Positions 1 through 9,924 of a stretch of DNA of 64,000 nt are shown here, piece after piece. The position numbers and the translations under genes are program-made. The notes under the pieces are model-generated. The model was not told where the DNA came from. It worked only from the letters and a program-made list of their open reading frames with translations, and did no database searches. The DNA is from Microtetraspora glauca (lineage in GTDB: Bacteria; Actinomycetota; Actinomycetes; Streptomycetales; Streptomycetaceae). The DNA is taken from NCBI GenBank assembly GCA_000721275.1, contig JOFO01000008.1, forward strand, positions 304,970-368,969. Reading direction: 5' to 3'. Position 1 is the stretch's first letter. Every line of letters starts with the position of its first letter.

Positions 1-1
1 C

Positions 2-427
2 CTCCCCGAGTCCTTCGAGGAGGCCGAGGAGCGCGCCACGGTCTCGGCCGTGCTCGCGACGCTCCTGGAGACGCTCGTGGAGGAGCACGAGGAGCGGCTG
101 ATGATCGGCGGCACCGCCAATCTCACCCGCTTCGGACACGACTTCCCGCTGACGATCAGGCCCGTCCTGGAGGCCCTGGAGGAGCAGGTCGTGCTCCTCA
201 AACTCCTCGGCGAGGTCAAGGAATCGGGCATGACCGTACGCATCGGGCACGAGAACGCCTACGAGGGGCTGAACTCCACGTCCGTCGTCTCGGTCGGCTA
301 CGGTTCGGGCGGCGAGGCAGTCGCCAAACTCGGCGTGGTCGGACCGACCCGCATGGACTACCCCGGAACGATGGGAGCGGTACGCGCAGTGGCACGTTAC
401 GTCGGACAGATCCTGGCGGAGTCGTAA
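2..427 (+). CDS. hrcA: HrcA heat-inducible transcription repressor, C-terminal part
   Basis: This is the last 141 residues of a repressor whose start lies before the window. The end, with [17 protein letters not shown] near the C-terminus and the preceding GPTRMDYP, is typical of HrcA, the repressor of class I heat-shock genes that binds CIRCE operators. The gene sits directly before dnaJ with no gap, as is usual in actinobacteria. The N-terminal winged-helix DNA-binding domain is not visible here. Confidence 0.93.
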   Translation, partial: LPESFEEAEERATVSAVLATLLETLVEEHEERLMIGGTANLTRFGHDFPLTIRPVLEALEEQVVLLKLLGEVKESGMTVRIGHENAYEGLNSTSVVSVGYGSGGEAVAKLGVVGPTRMDYPGTMGAVRAVARYVGQILAES

Positions 428-1564
428 GTGGCCACGGACTACTACGCCACACTCGGCGTGCGCCGCGACGCGTCCCAGGACGAGATCAAGAAGGCGTTCC
501 GGCGCCTCGCCCGCGAGCTTCACCCGGACGTGAACCCGGACCCGAAGACGCAGGAGCGGTTCAAGGAGATCAACGCCGCCTACGAGGTCCTGTCGGACCC
601 GCAGAAGAAGCAGGTCTACGACCTCGGCGGCGACCCCCTGTCCAACTCCGGCGGGGGCGGCGCGGGCGGCTTCGGGGCCGGTGGCTTCGGCAACTTCTCC
701 GACATCATGGACGCGTTCTTCGGCACAGCCTCGCAGCGCGGCCCGCGCTCGCGGACCCGCCGCGGCCAGGACGCCATGATCCGCCTGGAGATCGACCTCA
801 ACGAGGCGGCCTTCGGCACCACCAAGGACATCCAGGTCGACACGGCCGTCGTCTGCACCACCTGTTCGGGTGAGGGCGCCGCGCCCGGCACCTCCGCGCA
901 GACCTGCGACATGTGCCGCGGCCGGGGCGAGGTCTCCCAGGTCACCCGGTCGTTCCTCGGCCAGGTCATGACCTCCCGGCCCTGCCCGCAGTGCCAGGGC
1001 TTCGGGACCGTCGTCCCGACCCCGTGCCCCGAGTGCGCGGGCGACGGCCGGGTCCGCTCGCGGCGCACGCTGACCGTGAAGATCCCCGCCGGCGTCGACA
1101 ACGGCACCCGGATCCAGCTCGCGGGCGAGGGCGAGGTCGGCCCCGGCGGCGGCCCCGCCGGCGACCTGTACGTCGAGATCCAGGAGACCCCGCACGAGGT
1201 CTTCCAGCGGCGCGGCGACGACCTGCACTGCACGGTCACCCTGCCCATGACGGCGGCGGCGCTCGGCACGAAGGTGCAGCTCCAGACGCTGGACGGGCCG
1301 GAGGAGATCGACATCCGCCCGGGCACCCAGTCCGGGCAGTCGGTCCCGCTGCACGGCCGGGGCGTCACGCACCTGCGCGGCAACGGGCGCGGCGACCTGA
1401 TCGTCCACGTCGAGGTCCAGACCCCGGGCAAGCTCGACGCCGAGCAGGAACGCCTGCTGCGCGAACTGGCCAAGCTGCGCGGCGAGGAGCGGCCCCAGGG
1501 CCAGTTCCAGCCGGGCCAGCAGGGCCTGTTCTCCCGCCTGAAGGACGCGTTCAACGGACGCTGA
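428..1564 (+). CDS. dnaJ: Chaperone protein DnaJ
   Basis: DnaJ (Hsp40), 378 aa, stimulates the DnaK ATPase and delivers unfolded proteins. Domains in order: J domain with H32-P33-D34, a Gly/Phe-rich linker at about 68-90, four CxxCxGxG-type zinc repeats at about 140-205 (CTTCSGEG, CDMCRGRG, CPQCQGFG, CPECAGDG), then the C-terminal substrate-binding domains. The GTG start follows the hrcA stop immediately, so the two are translationally linked. Being next to hrcA rather than dnaK-grpE marks it as the second (DnaJ2-type) paralogue of actinobacteria. Confidence 0.97.
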   Translation: MATDYYATLGVRRDASQDEIKKAFRRLARELHPDVNPDPKTQERFKEINAAYEVLSDPQKKQVYDLGGDPLSNSGGGGAGGFGAGGFGNFSDIMDAFFGTASQRGPRSRTRRGQDAMIRLEIDLNEAAFGTTKDIQVDTAVVCTTCSGEGAAPGTSAQTCDMCRGRGEVSQVTRSFLGQVMTSRPCPQCQGFGTVVPTPCPECAGDGRVRSRRTLTVKIPAGVDNGTRIQLAGEGEVGPGGGPAGDLYVEIQETPHEVFQRRGDDLHCTVTLPMTAAALGTKVQLQTLDGPEEIDIRPGTQSGQSVPLHGRGVTHLRGNGRGDLIVHVEVQTPGKLDAEQERLLRELAKLRGEERPQGQFQPGQQGLFSRLKDAFNGR

Positions 1565-1627
1565 CGGGCGGCGCCCCCGGGCTCCCGGAGGGCGCGCCCG
1601 ACGGGTGCTGAGCACGGCGCTGTGATC

Positions 1628-1655
1628 GGGGCGGCACTCTGAGTGCCGCCCCTTT
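1628..1655 (+). terminator. Rho-independent terminator after dnaJ
   Basis: A GC-rich inverted repeat with arms GGGGCGGCACTC and GAGTGCCGCCCC ends in CCTTT. It separates hrcA-dnaJ from the next transcription unit. Confidence 0.75.
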
Positions 1656-1690
1656 CCGCTGCCCGGGAACGGGCATGACACGATGCCCAT

Positions 1691-2788
1691 ATGTCCACCA
1701 CCGCACTGAACGATCTCTTCCGGTACCCGATCGTGCAGGCCCCCATGGCGGGTGGCGCCTCCTGTCCCGCGCTCGTCGGAGCCGTCTGCGCGGCCGGCGC
1801 GCTCGGCTTCCTCGCGGCCGGGTACAAGACGGCCGGAAGCCTCTACCAGGAGATCAAGCAGGTCCGCGGGCTGACCGGACAGCCCTTCGGCGTCAACGTC
1901 TTCATGCCGCAGACCGGCCCCACGGCCGACCCCGCCGCCATCGAGGTCTACCGGCACCAGCTGGCCGGGGAGGCCGGCTGGTACGGGACCCGGCTCGGCG
2001 AGACCGACGACTCGCGCGACGACGGCTACGAGTCCAAGCTGGCGATCCTCCTGGAGGACCCGGTCCCGGTGGTCTCCTTCACCTTCGGCTGCCCGAAGCC
2101 CGAGACCTTCGAGGCGTTCGCGCGCGCCGGCACGTTCACGATCGTCACCGTCACCTCCGCCGAGGAGGCCCGTACGGCGCAGGCGGCCGGCGCCGACGCG
2201 CTGTGCGTCCAGGGCGTCGAGGCCGGCGGCCACCAGGGCACGTACCGGGACGACCCGGCCGACCAGCAGCCCGGCACCGGCCTGCTCGCCCTCCTCGCCC
2301 AGGTCCGCGAGGCCACCGCGCTGCCGCTGGTCGCCGCCGGCGGTCTGATGCGCGGCGCGCAGATCGCCGCCGTGCTCGCCGCCGGGGCCGGCGCGGCCCA
2401 GCTCGGCACCGCCTTCCTCGTCTGCCCCGAGTCCGGCGCCGACCCGCTGCACAAACGGGCCCTGACCGACCCGCTCTTCACCCGCACCGCCCTCACCCGG
2501 GCGTTCTCCGGCCGCCCGGCGCGCGGGCTCGTCAACCGCTTCATGCGCGAGCACGGCCCGTACGCCCCCGCCGCCTACCCCGAGATCCACCACCTCACCG
2601 CCCCGCTGCGGAAAGCCGCCGCCGGCGCCGGCGACGCCCAGGGCATGGCCCTGTGGGCGGGCCAGGGCCACCGGCTGGCGCGCGAGCTGCCCGCCGGGGA
2701 GCTGGTCGAGGTGCTGGCCGCCGAACTCGACACCGCCCTCACCGAACTCACCGAACCCGCCGGCCCGGCCCCCAGGAGTGCCCCATGA
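1691..2788 (+). CDS. Nitronate monooxygenase family flavoprotein
   Basis: A 365-aa FMN-dependent TIM-barrel protein of the nitronate monooxygenase (2-nitropropane dioxygenase) family. Visible marks are QAPMAGG near the N-terminus, a central VQGVEAGGHQG segment and the AAGGLM...GAAQLGTAFL phosphate-binding region. The family oxidises alkyl nitronates with FMN; the physiological substrate cannot be read from sequence. CACGAT lies six bases before the ATG, compatible with a leaderless transcript. It overlaps rsmE by ATGA, so the two are likely co-transcribed. Confidence 0.88.
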   Translation: MSTTALNDLFRYPIVQAPMAGGASCPALVGAVCAAGALGFLAAGYKTAGSLYQEIKQVRGLTGQPFGVNVFMPQTGPTADPAAIEVYRHQLAGEAGWYGTRLGETDDSRDDGYESKLAILLEDPVPVVSFTFGCPKPETFEAFARAGTFTIVTVTSAEEARTAQAAGADALCVQGVEAGGHQGTYRDDPADQQPGTGLLALLAQVREATALPLVAAGGLMRGAQIAAVLAAGAGAAQLGTAFLVCPESGADPLHKRALTDPLFTRTALTRAFSGRPARGLVNRFMREHGPYAPAAYPEIHHLTAPLRKAAAGAGDAQGMALWAGQGHRLARELPAGELVEVLAAELDTALTELTEPAGPAPRSAP

Positions 2789-3528
2789 CCGCCCCCGTCT
2801 TCGTCGTCGACGCCGTCCCCGGCGCCGGCCCCTTCGTCCTGGACGGCCCCGAGGGGCGGCACGCCGTCTCCGTGAAGCGCCTCCAGGCCGGCGAGGAGCT
2901 GGTCCTCACCGACGGCCGGGGCCGCTGGGCCGAGTGCGTGGTGCGGGAGACCGAGGGCAAGGACCGGCTGACCGTCGAGGTCACGGCGGACCACGAGGAG
3001 CCCGCGGAGGAGCCCCGGATCACCGTCGTCCAGGCCCTCCCCAAGGGCGACCGGGGCGAACTCGCCGTCGAGACCATGACCGAGACCGGCGTCGACGCGA
3101 TCGTGCCGTGGGCGGCCTCCCGCTGCATCACCCAGTGGCGCGGCGACCGCGGCCTCAAGGCGCTCGGCAAGTGGCGCGCCACCGCCCGCGAGGCCGGCAA
3201 GCAGTCCCGCCGCACCCGCTTCCCCGAGGTCGCCGACCTGATGACCACCAAGCAGGTCGCGCAGCTGCTCGCCGCCGCCGACTTCGCGGCCGTCCTGCAC
3301 GAGGACCGCGCCCACCCCAGCGGCGCCCTCGCCACCGCCGACCTCCCCGCGCGGGGCTCCGTCGTGCTGGTCGTCGGCCCCGAGGGCGGGGTGTCGCCGG
3401 ACGAGCTGGCCGCCTTCGAGGCGGCGGGAGCGAAGCCGTACCGGCTCGGCCGGAGCGTCCTGCGGACCTCCACGGCGGGCACGGCGGCCACCGCCCTCGT
3501 CCTCGGCCGCACCGGCCGCTGGGGCTGA
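2785..3528 (+). CDS. rsmE: 16S rRNA (uracil-1498-N3)-methyltransferase RsmE
   Basis: A 247-aa SPOUT-class methyltransferase that methylates U1498 of 16S rRNA with S-adenosylmethionine. The knot region is visible as VVGPEGGVSPDELAAFEAAG followed by RLGRSVLRTSTAGTAA, and an N-terminal PUA-like domain includes GRHAVSVKRLQAGEELVL. The start was chosen because the ATG overlaps the preceding stop (ATGA). Gene order with HIT and RNase Z nearby matches other actinobacteria. Confidence 0.95.
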   Translation: MTAPVFVVDAVPGAGPFVLDGPEGRHAVSVKRLQAGEELVLTDGRGRWAECVVRETEGKDRLTVEVTADHEEPAEEPRITVVQALPKGDRGELAVETMTETGVDAIVPWAASRCITQWRGDRGLKALGKWRATAREAGKQSRRTRFPEVADLMTTKQVAQLLAAADFAAVLHEDRAHPSGALATADLPARGSVVLVVGPEGGVSPDELAAFEAAGAKPYRLGRSVLRTSTAGTAATALVLGRTGRWG

Positions 3529-3583
3529 ACCCCCAGGGGGACCGGCTGTCCGGGCGCGGCGGGTCTTTTCTAGGCTGGCCCCC

Positions 3584-4900
3584 ATGGCCGACGAGTCCCC
3601 CCTGATCCGCAGTCTGCGCGCCGCGGTCGCCGCCGCGCCCGCCGACGTGCCCCTGCGCCTCCACTTCGCCGAACTCCTCCTCGCGGAGGGGCGGAACGAC
3701 GAGGCCGTCACGGAGGCGGCCGTCGCCCTCCAGCACGCGCCGGGCGACGCCGCCGTCCGGGCCCTGATGGTCCGCGCCATGGGGATGCCGCCGGCCGCGC
3801 CGGAGCCGCCGCCCGGCCCCGTACCGCCGCCCGGCCCCGTACCGCCGCGCGCGCCCGTGCCGGAGACCCCGCCCGCCCCCGTACAGCCGTCCGACGCGAA
3901 GCCCGCGTTCGACTGGGCCGCCGCCGAGGAGCAGGTGGCCGACGTCGTCGGGCCGCGGTTCCTGGACGCGCCGCAGGCCGACGGCGGGGACGGGCTCGCC
4001 GGGGACGCCGCCGCCTGGGACGTGGACGCGCCCGGGGCCGTCCGGCTTGCCGACGTCGGCGGCATGACCGACGTCAAGGAACGGCTCGAAGCCGCCTTCC
4101 TCGCCCCCATGCGCAACCCCGAACTCCGCCGCCTCTACGGCAAGTCGCTGCGCGGCGGGCTCCTCCTGTACGGCCCTCCCGGCTGCGGCAAGACCTTCAT
4201 CGCCCGGGCCGTCGCCGGCGAACTCGGCGCGAACTTCCTCACCGTCTCGCTCTCCGACGTCCTCGACATGTGGATCGGGGCCTCCGAGAAGAACATCCAC
4301 GACATCTTCGAGACCGCCCGCCGCCAGGCGCCCTGCGTGGTCTTCCTCGACGAGCTGGACGCCCTCGGCGGCAAGCGCTCCCGCACCCACAGCAACGGGC
4401 TCCGCAACGTCGTCAACCAGCTCCTCACCGAACTCGACGGCATCGCGTCCGGCGCCGGCAACGAGGGGGTCTTCGTCCTCGCCGCCACCAACGTGCCCTG
4501 GGACGTCGACATCGCCCTGCGCCGCCCCGGCCGCCTCGACCGCACCCTGCTCGTGCTGCCGCCGGACGCCCCCGCGCGCGAGGCGATCCTCCGCTACCAC
4601 CTGCGCGAGCGGCCCATCGAGGCCGTCGACCTCGGCAAGCTCGTCAAGGTCACCGAGGACTTCTCCGGCGCCGACCTCGCCCATCTGTGCGAGACCGCCG
4701 CCGAGTCCGCCCTCCTCGACTCCGCCCGCACCGGCAAGGTCCGCCTCATCACCACCAAGGACCTGCTCGGCGCAGCGAAGCAGCTCAGGCCGTCCACCGA
4801 ACCGTGGTTCGCAGCCGCCCGGAACGTCGCCATGTTCGCCAACGAGGGCGGTCTCTACGACGACCTCCTCGCCTACCTGAAGCGGAAGCGGAAGCTGTGA
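3584..4900 (+). CDS. AAA+ ATPase with N-terminal TPR-like segment
   Basis: A 438-aa protein. Residues 1-65 look like TPR helices (LRLHFAELLLAEGRNDEAVTEA), then comes a Pro-rich linker with repeated PPPGPVP, then one AAA+ module. The module has Walker A GPPGCGKT, Walker B VVFLDELDAL, sensor-1-like AATN, and RRPGRLDR as in FtsH/Cdc48-type ATPases. No protease motif follows. TAGGCT lies seven bases before the ATG, suggesting leaderless transcription. It overlaps the next TPR membrane protein by GTGA, so the pair probably acts together. The target is unknown. Confidence 0.9.
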   Translation: MADESPLIRSLRAAVAAAPADVPLRLHFAELLLAEGRNDEAVTEAAVALQHAPGDAAVRALMVRAMGMPPAAPEPPPGPVPPPGPVPPRAPVPETPPAPVQPSDAKPAFDWAAAEEQVADVVGPRFLDAPQADGGDGLAGDAAAWDVDAPGAVRLADVGGMTDVKERLEAAFLAPMRNPELRRLYGKSLRGGLLLYGPPGCGKTFIARAVAGELGANFLTVSLSDVLDMWIGASEKNIHDIFETARRQAPCVVFLDELDALGGKRSRTHSNGLRNVVNQLLTELDGIASGAGNEGVFVLAATNVPWDVDIALRRPGRLDRTLLVLPPDAPAREAILRYHLRERPIEAVDLGKLVKVTEDFSGADLAHLCETAAESALLDSARTGKVRLITTKDLLGAAKQLRPSTEPWFAAARNVAMFANEGGLYDDLLAYLKRKRKL

Positions 4901-6024
4901 CCACCCCCGCCACGCCCACCGGTCCCGCCGCCCCCTCCGCGCTCGCCCGGGCCGAGGCGCTGTACGAGGCGGGCCGCCACGAGCAGGCCGGGGAGCTCGC
5001 CGCCCGGCACCTCGCGGAGGCCCCCGAGGACGCCGACGCCCTCGTCCTCCTCGCCCGCTGCCGGCACCGGGCCGGGGACCACCCCGCCGCCCTCGCCGCC
5101 GCCGAGCAGGCGCTGCGCGCCGCACCCGAGCTGCTCGGGGCGCACCTGACGCACGCCCAGGTGCTGCTCGCCCTCAAGCGGTACGGGGACGCCGAGGCCG
5201 CCGCCCAGCGCGCGGTCCAGCTCGCCCCGCAGTTCTGGGGCAGCCACTACGCGATGGGCACCGCGCTCGCCGCGACCGCCGAGGCCGGCGGCGGACGCGA
5301 CCGGGCCCGGCTCACCGCCGCCTACGAGGCCGCCAGGACCGCCGTCGCGCTCGGCCCCGAGGAGGACGCGGCGCACTTCCTCGTCGGGCTCACCGCCCAG
5401 CGCCGCGGCGACCACGCCACCGCCCGGCAGGCGTACGAGACGACCCTGCGGCTCAACCCGCAGAGCAGCGAGGCCCACAACAACCTCTCGCTCGTCCGGC
5501 TGCGCCGCCGCTGGCTGCGGCGCGGGGCCTGGACGCAGGCCGCCGAGGGCTTCGTCGCCTCCGCCGCGCTCGACCTCACCGACCGCAAGGCCCGCTTCAA
5601 CCTGGAGGCCATGGCGTGGGGGACCGCGGCCGGCGCCCGCTGGGTCGCCCTCGTCGGGTTCCTCGCCTCCGCCGTCGGCACCGCCCCGATCCGTACCGGC
5701 GCGACCGGCGCCGACGCGTTCGTGCCGCTCGCCGTCGGGGCCGCCGTGCTGGCCGGCGCCTGGGGCGGCTGGGCCGTGTGGATGGCCCGCCGGGTGCCGC
5801 CGCGGCTGCGCCGCCCGCTGCTCCTGGTCGCCCGCACCTGCCGGCCGGTGCTCGCGATGGCCGCCGCCGTCGGCCTCCTCGGGCTGTACTCGGCGGTCTC
5901 CATGGCGCTGTGGACCGTCGACGCGGGGGCGGTCGCGGGGCTGGGCAGCCCGCTGTTCTGGGCCGTGGTCCTCACGTACTGGTTCAGCCGGTCCGCCCTG
6001 CGCCGGCGGATGCCGCAGGACTGA
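4897..6024 (+). CDS. TPR-repeat membrane protein
   Basis: A 375-aa protein with four to five TPR units in the first 230 residues ([80 protein letters not shown]). About four hydrophobic segments follow in the C-terminal part ([17 protein letters not shown] to [15 protein letters not shown]). It probably anchors a TPR scaffold at the membrane. The GTG start overlaps the AAA+ gene stop, which argues for coupled translation and a joint complex. No enzymatic motif is visible. Confidence 0.86.
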   Translation: MTTPATPTGPAAPSALARAEALYEAGRHEQAGELAARHLAEAPEDADALVLLARCRHRAGDHPAALAAAEQALRAAPELLGAHLTHAQVLLALKRYGDAEAAAQRAVQLAPQFWGSHYAMGTALAATAEAGGGRDRARLTAAYEAARTAVALGPEEDAAHFLVGLTAQRRGDHATARQAYETTLRLNPQSSEAHNNLSLVRLRRRWLRRGAWTQAAEGFVASAALDLTDRKARFNLEAMAWGTAAGARWVALVGFLASAVGTAPIRTGATGADAFVPLAVGAAVLAGAWGGWAVWMARRVPPRLRRPLLLVARTCRPVLAMAAAVGLLGLYSAVSMALWTVDAGAVAGLGSPLFWAVVLTYWFSRSALRRRMPQD

Positions 6025-6084
6025 GCGGGGCCGCCCGATAGCATGCGCGGGTACTGATCCACCGGAGGCGAGGAGGCCCGGAGC

Positions 6085-6444
6085 ATGGCCGGAGAGCCGC
6101 AGAGCGACTGCCTGTTCTGCAAGATCGTGGCGGGGGAGGTGCCGGCGACCCTCGTCCGCGAGACCGAGACCACGCTGGCCTTCCGCGACATCAACCCGCA
6201 GGCGCCCACCCACGTGCTCGTCATCCCGCGGCTCCACTACCCGGACGCCGCGTCGCTCGCCGCCGCCGCGCCGACCGTCGCCGCCGACGTGCTGCGCGAG
6301 GCCGGCGAGGTCGCCGCGCAGGAGAAGGTCGACGGCAGCGGCTACCGCATCACCTTCAACACCGGTGCCGGCGCCGGCCAGACCGTCTTCCACGCGCACG
6401 CGCACGTGCTGGGCGGCCGCGGCCTCAACTGGCCCCCCGGATAG
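6085..6444 (+). CDS. HIT family nucleotide-binding protein (HinT-like)
   Basis: A 119-aa histidine-triad protein with H103-A-H105-A-H107 in the usual place near the C-terminus and the family start [13 protein letters not shown]. HinT proteins hydrolyse adenosine phosphoramidates and acyl-AMP compounds. An AGGCGAGGAGG stretch precedes the ATG. RNase Z follows after four bases. Confidence 0.94.
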   Translation: MAGEPQSDCLFCKIVAGEVPATLVRETETTLAFRDINPQAPTHVLVIPRLHYPDAASLAAAAPTVAADVLREAGEVAAQEKVDGSGYRITFNTGAGAGQTVFHAHAHVLGGRGLNWPPG

Positions 6445-6448
6445 GCAC

Positions 6449-7354
6449 GTGTCCGTCCGCGAACTGGTCGTCCTCGGCACCGCCAGCCAGGTCCCGACCC
6501 GCCACCGCAACCACAACGGGTACCTGCTCCGCTGGGACGGCCACGGCCTGCTCTTCGACCCCGGCGAGGGCACCCAGCGGCAGATGCTGCGGGCCGGGGT
6601 CGCCGCGCACGACCTGAACCGGATCTGCGTCACGCACTTCCACGGCGACCACTCGCTGGGCCTGGCCGGGGTGATCCAGCGGATCAACCTCGACCAGGTC
6701 CCGCACCAGGTCACCGCCCACTACCCGGCGAGCGGGCAGCACTTCTTCGAGCGGCTGCGGTACGCCACCGCCTACCGCGAGACCGTCGAGCTGACCGAGG
6801 CCCCGGTCGCGGACGACGGCGTCGTCGCCGTCACCGGCGCCTTCACGCTGGAGGCCCGCCGTCTCTCCCACCCCGTCGAGTCCTTCGGCTACCGGCTGAC
6901 CGAGCCCGACGGGCGCCGGCTGCTGCCCGAGCGGCTCGCCGCGCACGGCATCGCCGGCCCCGACGTGGGCCGGCTCCAGCGGGAGGGCCGCCTCGGCGGC
7001 CTCACCCTCGACGAGGTCAGCGAGGTCCGGCGCGGCCAGCGCTTCGCCTTCGTCATGGACACCCGGCTCTGCGACGGCGTGCACGCCCTCGCCGACGGCG
7101 CCGACCTGCTCGTCATCGAGTCGACCTTCCTCGACGAGGACGTCCGGCTCGCCCGCGACCACGGCCACCTCACGGCCGGCCAGGCCGCCGCCGTCGCCCG
7201 CGACGCGGGCGTCCGGCACCTCGTCCTCACCCACTTCTCGCAGCGCTACTCCGACCCGGCGGAGTTCGAGCGGCAGGCCCGCGCCGCCGGCTTCGACGGC
7301 GAGCTGAGCGTCGCCCGGGACCTCCTGCGGGTCCCCGTACCGAAACGAACGTGA
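6449..7354 (+). CDS. rnz: Ribonuclease Z (tRNA 3' endonuclease)
   Basis: A 301-aa metallo-beta-lactamase-fold RNase that cuts precursor tRNAs after the discriminator base. The zinc motif is H63-F-H65-G-D67-H68, and the far histidine lies in [10 protein letters not shown]. The GTG start sits just after the HIT stop and gives the usual beginning [17 protein letters not shown]. The adenosine deaminase start overlaps its stop. Confidence 0.93.
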   Translation: MSVRELVVLGTASQVPTRHRNHNGYLLRWDGHGLLFDPGEGTQRQMLRAGVAAHDLNRICVTHFHGDHSLGLAGVIQRINLDQVPHQVTAHYPASGQHFFERLRYATAYRETVELTEAPVADDGVVAVTGAFTLEARRLSHPVESFGYRLTEPDGRRLLPERLAAHGIAGPDVGRLQREGRLGGLTLDEVSEVRRGQRFAFVMDTRLCDGVHALADGADLLVIESTFLDEDVRLARDHGHLTAGQAAAVARDAGVRHLVLTHFSQRYSDPAEFERQARAAGFDGELSVARDLLRVPVPKRT

Positions 7355-8358
7355 CCATGCCCCACCCCGCCGTCCTCCCCAAGGCCGAACTCCACCTCCA
7401 CATCGAAGGCACCCTCGAACCCGAGCTGGCCTTCGCCCTCGCCGAACGGAACGGCGTCACCCTCCCGTACGCCGACACCGCCGCGCTCCGCGAGGCATAC
7501 CGGTTCAGCGACCTCCAGTCGTTCCTGGACCTCTACTACGCGCTGATGGCGGTCCTGCGCACCGCCGACGACTTCACCGCGCTCGCCGACGCCTACCTGG
7601 AGCGGGCCGCCGCGCAGGGCGTCCGGCACGCCGAGATCTTCTTCGACCCGCAGGCCCACACCGCGCGGGGCGTCCCGATCGGCACCGTGATCGAGGGACT
7701 GACCGCCTCCCTCGACCGGTCCGAGGAGCGGTACGGGATCTCCACCCGGCTCATCCTCTGCTTCCTGCGCGACGAGTCCGAGGAGTCGGCGCTCGCCACC
7801 CTGGAGGCCGCGAAGCCGTACCTGGACCGGATCACCGGCGTCGGCCTCGACTCGGCCGAGGTCGGGCACCCGCCCGCCAAGTTCCGGGCGGTGTACGAGG
7901 AGGCCGCCCGGCTCGGTCTGCGGCGGGTCGCGCACGCCGGCGAGGAGGGCCCGGCGGCGTACGTCCGCGAGGCGCTGGACGTGCTCGGCGTGGAGCGGAT
8001 CGACCACGGACTGCGCTGCATGGAGGACCCGGAGCTGGTCGAGCGGCTGGTCCGCGAGCGGATCCCGCTGACCCTGTGCCCGCTGTCGAACGTCCGGCTG
8101 CGGGTGATCGACACGCTCGCCGACCACCCGCTGCGGGACATGCTGGACGCCGGGCTGCTGGTGACGGTCAACTCCGACGACCCCGCCTACTTCGGCGGCT
8201 ACGCGGGCGACAACTACGACGGGGTCCGCGACGCGCTCGGCCTCACCGCGGAGCAGCTGCGGGTGCTGGCCCGGCACTCCTTCGAAGCGGCGTTCCTCGA
8301 CGACGACGAGCCGCGCCGCGCCCGCTACCTCGCCGAGGTGGAGGCCCACACCTTCTGA
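7351..8358 (+). CDS. add: Adenosine deaminase
   Basis: A 335-aa metal-dependent amidohydrolase. Visible motifs are the metal-binding [16 protein letters not shown], the catalytic [16 protein letters not shown], and NSDDPAYF with the last metal-binding aspartates. It is of the short adenosine deaminase/adenine aminohydrolase type, so adenine rather than adenosine as substrate cannot be excluded. The GTG start overlaps the RNase Z stop by GTGA; an ATG two codons later is an alternative. Its 3' end overlaps the convergent MFS gene by 34 bases. Confidence 0.9.
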   Translation: MTMPHPAVLPKAELHLHIEGTLEPELAFALAERNGVTLPYADTAALREAYRFSDLQSFLDLYYALMAVLRTADDFTALADAYLERAAAQGVRHAEIFFDPQAHTARGVPIGTVIEGLTASLDRSEERYGISTRLILCFLRDESEESALATLEAAKPYLDRITGVGLDSAEVGHPPAKFRAVYEEAARLGLRRVAHAGEEGPAAYVREALDVLGVERIDHGLRCMEDPELVERLVRERIPLTLCPLSNVRLRVIDTLADHPLRDMLDAGLLVTVNSDDPAYFGGYAGDNYDGVRDALGLTAEQLRVLARHSFEAAFLDDDEPRRARYLAEVEAHTF

Positions 8359-9653
8359 CGGGCCCGGGAAGCCGCCCGAGGCGGCGGGATCGGGGCGATG
8401 GGCTGCTCCGGGGCGCCGACCTGGGGGAGGAGCGCCGTCGGGGCCGGCGACGCGCCCGCGACGTACGCCGCCGCGGCGCCCCCGCGGCGGCGGACCGAGC
8501 CGGGAACCAGCGGACGGCCGGAGGCGTGCCGGGCCACCGCGGCCATGGGGGCGGCCACCAGCAGCAGCAGGCCCGCGAGGACCGCGCCCATGCCGGGGTA
8601 GCCGGCCGTCTCCGACAGGACGCTGCCGGTGACCGGGCCGCAGGCCGTGCCGAGCGAGGACGCCGAGCCGACGAGGACCGCCCACCGGCCGCGCGGGTCG
8701 AGGGAGGCGGCGAGGCCGAGCAGATAGGACAGGACGACCGGGTAGAGCGCGTTCCAGAGGATCTCGCCGGCCGCGAAGGCGCCGAGGCCTTCCGCGGCGG
8801 CGCTGAGCAGCACGCAGCCCGCGATCAGAGCCGTGCCCGCGCCGATCGGCACCGCCCGGCCCAGCCGCGAGCCCAGCGCCCCCGCCGCCGTCACCCCGGC
8901 GAGACCCGCGCCGAGCGCCACCGCGAAGACCGCGCCGACGGTCACCTCGGACAGCCCGGCCTGGCCGGTGCCGATCCGCCCGCTCACGCCCCAGAGCGCG
9001 TTCTGGGCGAGCGACCAGCACAGCACGCACCCGGCCAGCACGGCGCCCGCCCGGCGGTACGGCAGCGGGCCGGAGGCCTCCGGGACGGCGGCGCCCCGGC
9101 ACGCGCGCGGGGCACCCGGCAGCCGGCCCGTGACCGGCCACACCAGGACCGCCGCGCCCGCCAGCGCGAGCAGCGGCAGGGCGTGGCCACCGCCGAGCCG
9201 CGGCAGCGTCAGATAGAGCGCGCCGGCCGCCGCCGACACCGACAGCAGGCCCAGCGTGGACGCCCGCTGCGGATCCGGCTGCCCGGCGATCCCGGAGGCG
9301 GCCACCGCCGTCGCCGTACCGGAGCCGAAGCCGCCGAGGACCACCCCGGCGACCACCGGCGGCAGGCCGTCGGCCGCGGCGGCGCAGCCGTACCCCAGCG
9401 CCATGGCGAGCAGACCGAGGCGGGCGGCCCGGCGGGGGCCGATCCGCTCGACCCGCGCGGCGAGCGTGAAGCCGGCGGAGGCGGAGCCGAGCAGCAGCAC
9501 CGAACCGGTCAGCCCCGCCTGGGACGGACCCAGGCCGAGTCCGGAGGCGAGCCGGCCGACGACGGTCGGCAGCAGGTACGGGGCGAGATAGCCGGCCGTG
9601 AAGAGGGCGACGAGGGCGGCGAGGGGCCCCCGGGCGCGCGGGCGCGCAGACAT
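8325..9653 (-). CDS. MFS transporter
   Basis: A 442-aa membrane protein with about twelve hydrophobic segments and the major facilitator layout. No drug-class signature is clear enough to name a substrate. I took the ATG giving MSARPRARGPLAALVALFTAGY as start; an upstream in-frame ATG would add 17 polar residues. The gene is convergent with, and overlaps, the adenosine deaminase gene. Confidence 0.83.
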   Translation of the reverse strand: MSARPRARGPLAALVALFTAGYLAPYLLPTVVGRLASGLGLGPSQAGLTGSVLLLGSASAGFTLAARVERIGPRRAARLGLLAMALGYGCAAAADGLPPVVAGVVLGGFGSGTATAVAASGIAGQPDPQRASTLGLLSVSAAAGALYLTLPRLGGGHALPLLALAGAAVLVWPVTGRLPGAPRACRGAAVPEASGPLPYRRAGAVLAGCVLCWSLAQNALWGVSGRIGTGQAGLSEVTVGAVFAVALGAGLAGVTAAGALGSRLGRAVPIGAGTALIAGCVLLSAAAEGLGAFAAGEILWNALYPVVLSYLLGLAASLDPRGRWAVLVGSASSLGTACGPVTGSVLSETAGYPGMGAVLAGLLLLVAAPMAAVARHASGRPLVPGSVRRRGGAAAAYVAGASPAPTALLPQVGAPEQPIAPIPPPRAASRARQKVWASTSAR

Positions 9654-9873
9654 GGGCGTTCCAGGAACCGAACGGGGAGATGAGACGGCGCCCCGGTGAT
9701 CCACGGGGGCGCGGCACCATGTGTATCAAGCGACCGAAGGGGCGGAGAAGGCACTCTCCCCCGATTCATCCTGTGAGACAGGACACCATCGGTTTGGCCG
9801 GGGTGATCCGGGGTAGGGACCGGCGATCCGCCGCGTCACCCCCGCCACGCCGGTCCCATCGGGCACACTGTCC

Positions 9874-9896
9874 GGATCGGCACCCGGTGCCGATCC
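9874..9896. promoter_or_regulatory. Perfect 23-bp palindrome before the PfkB gene
   Basis: Arms GGATCGGCAC and GTGCCGATCC flank CCG, ending 28 bases before the GTG of the kinase gene. CACACT, a plausible -10, lies just upstream. It could be an operator or a hairpin in the 5' leader; the sequence does not decide. Confidence 0.55.
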
Positions 9897-9924
9897 CGCC
9901 GCACCACGACCGGGGAGTTTCGCC

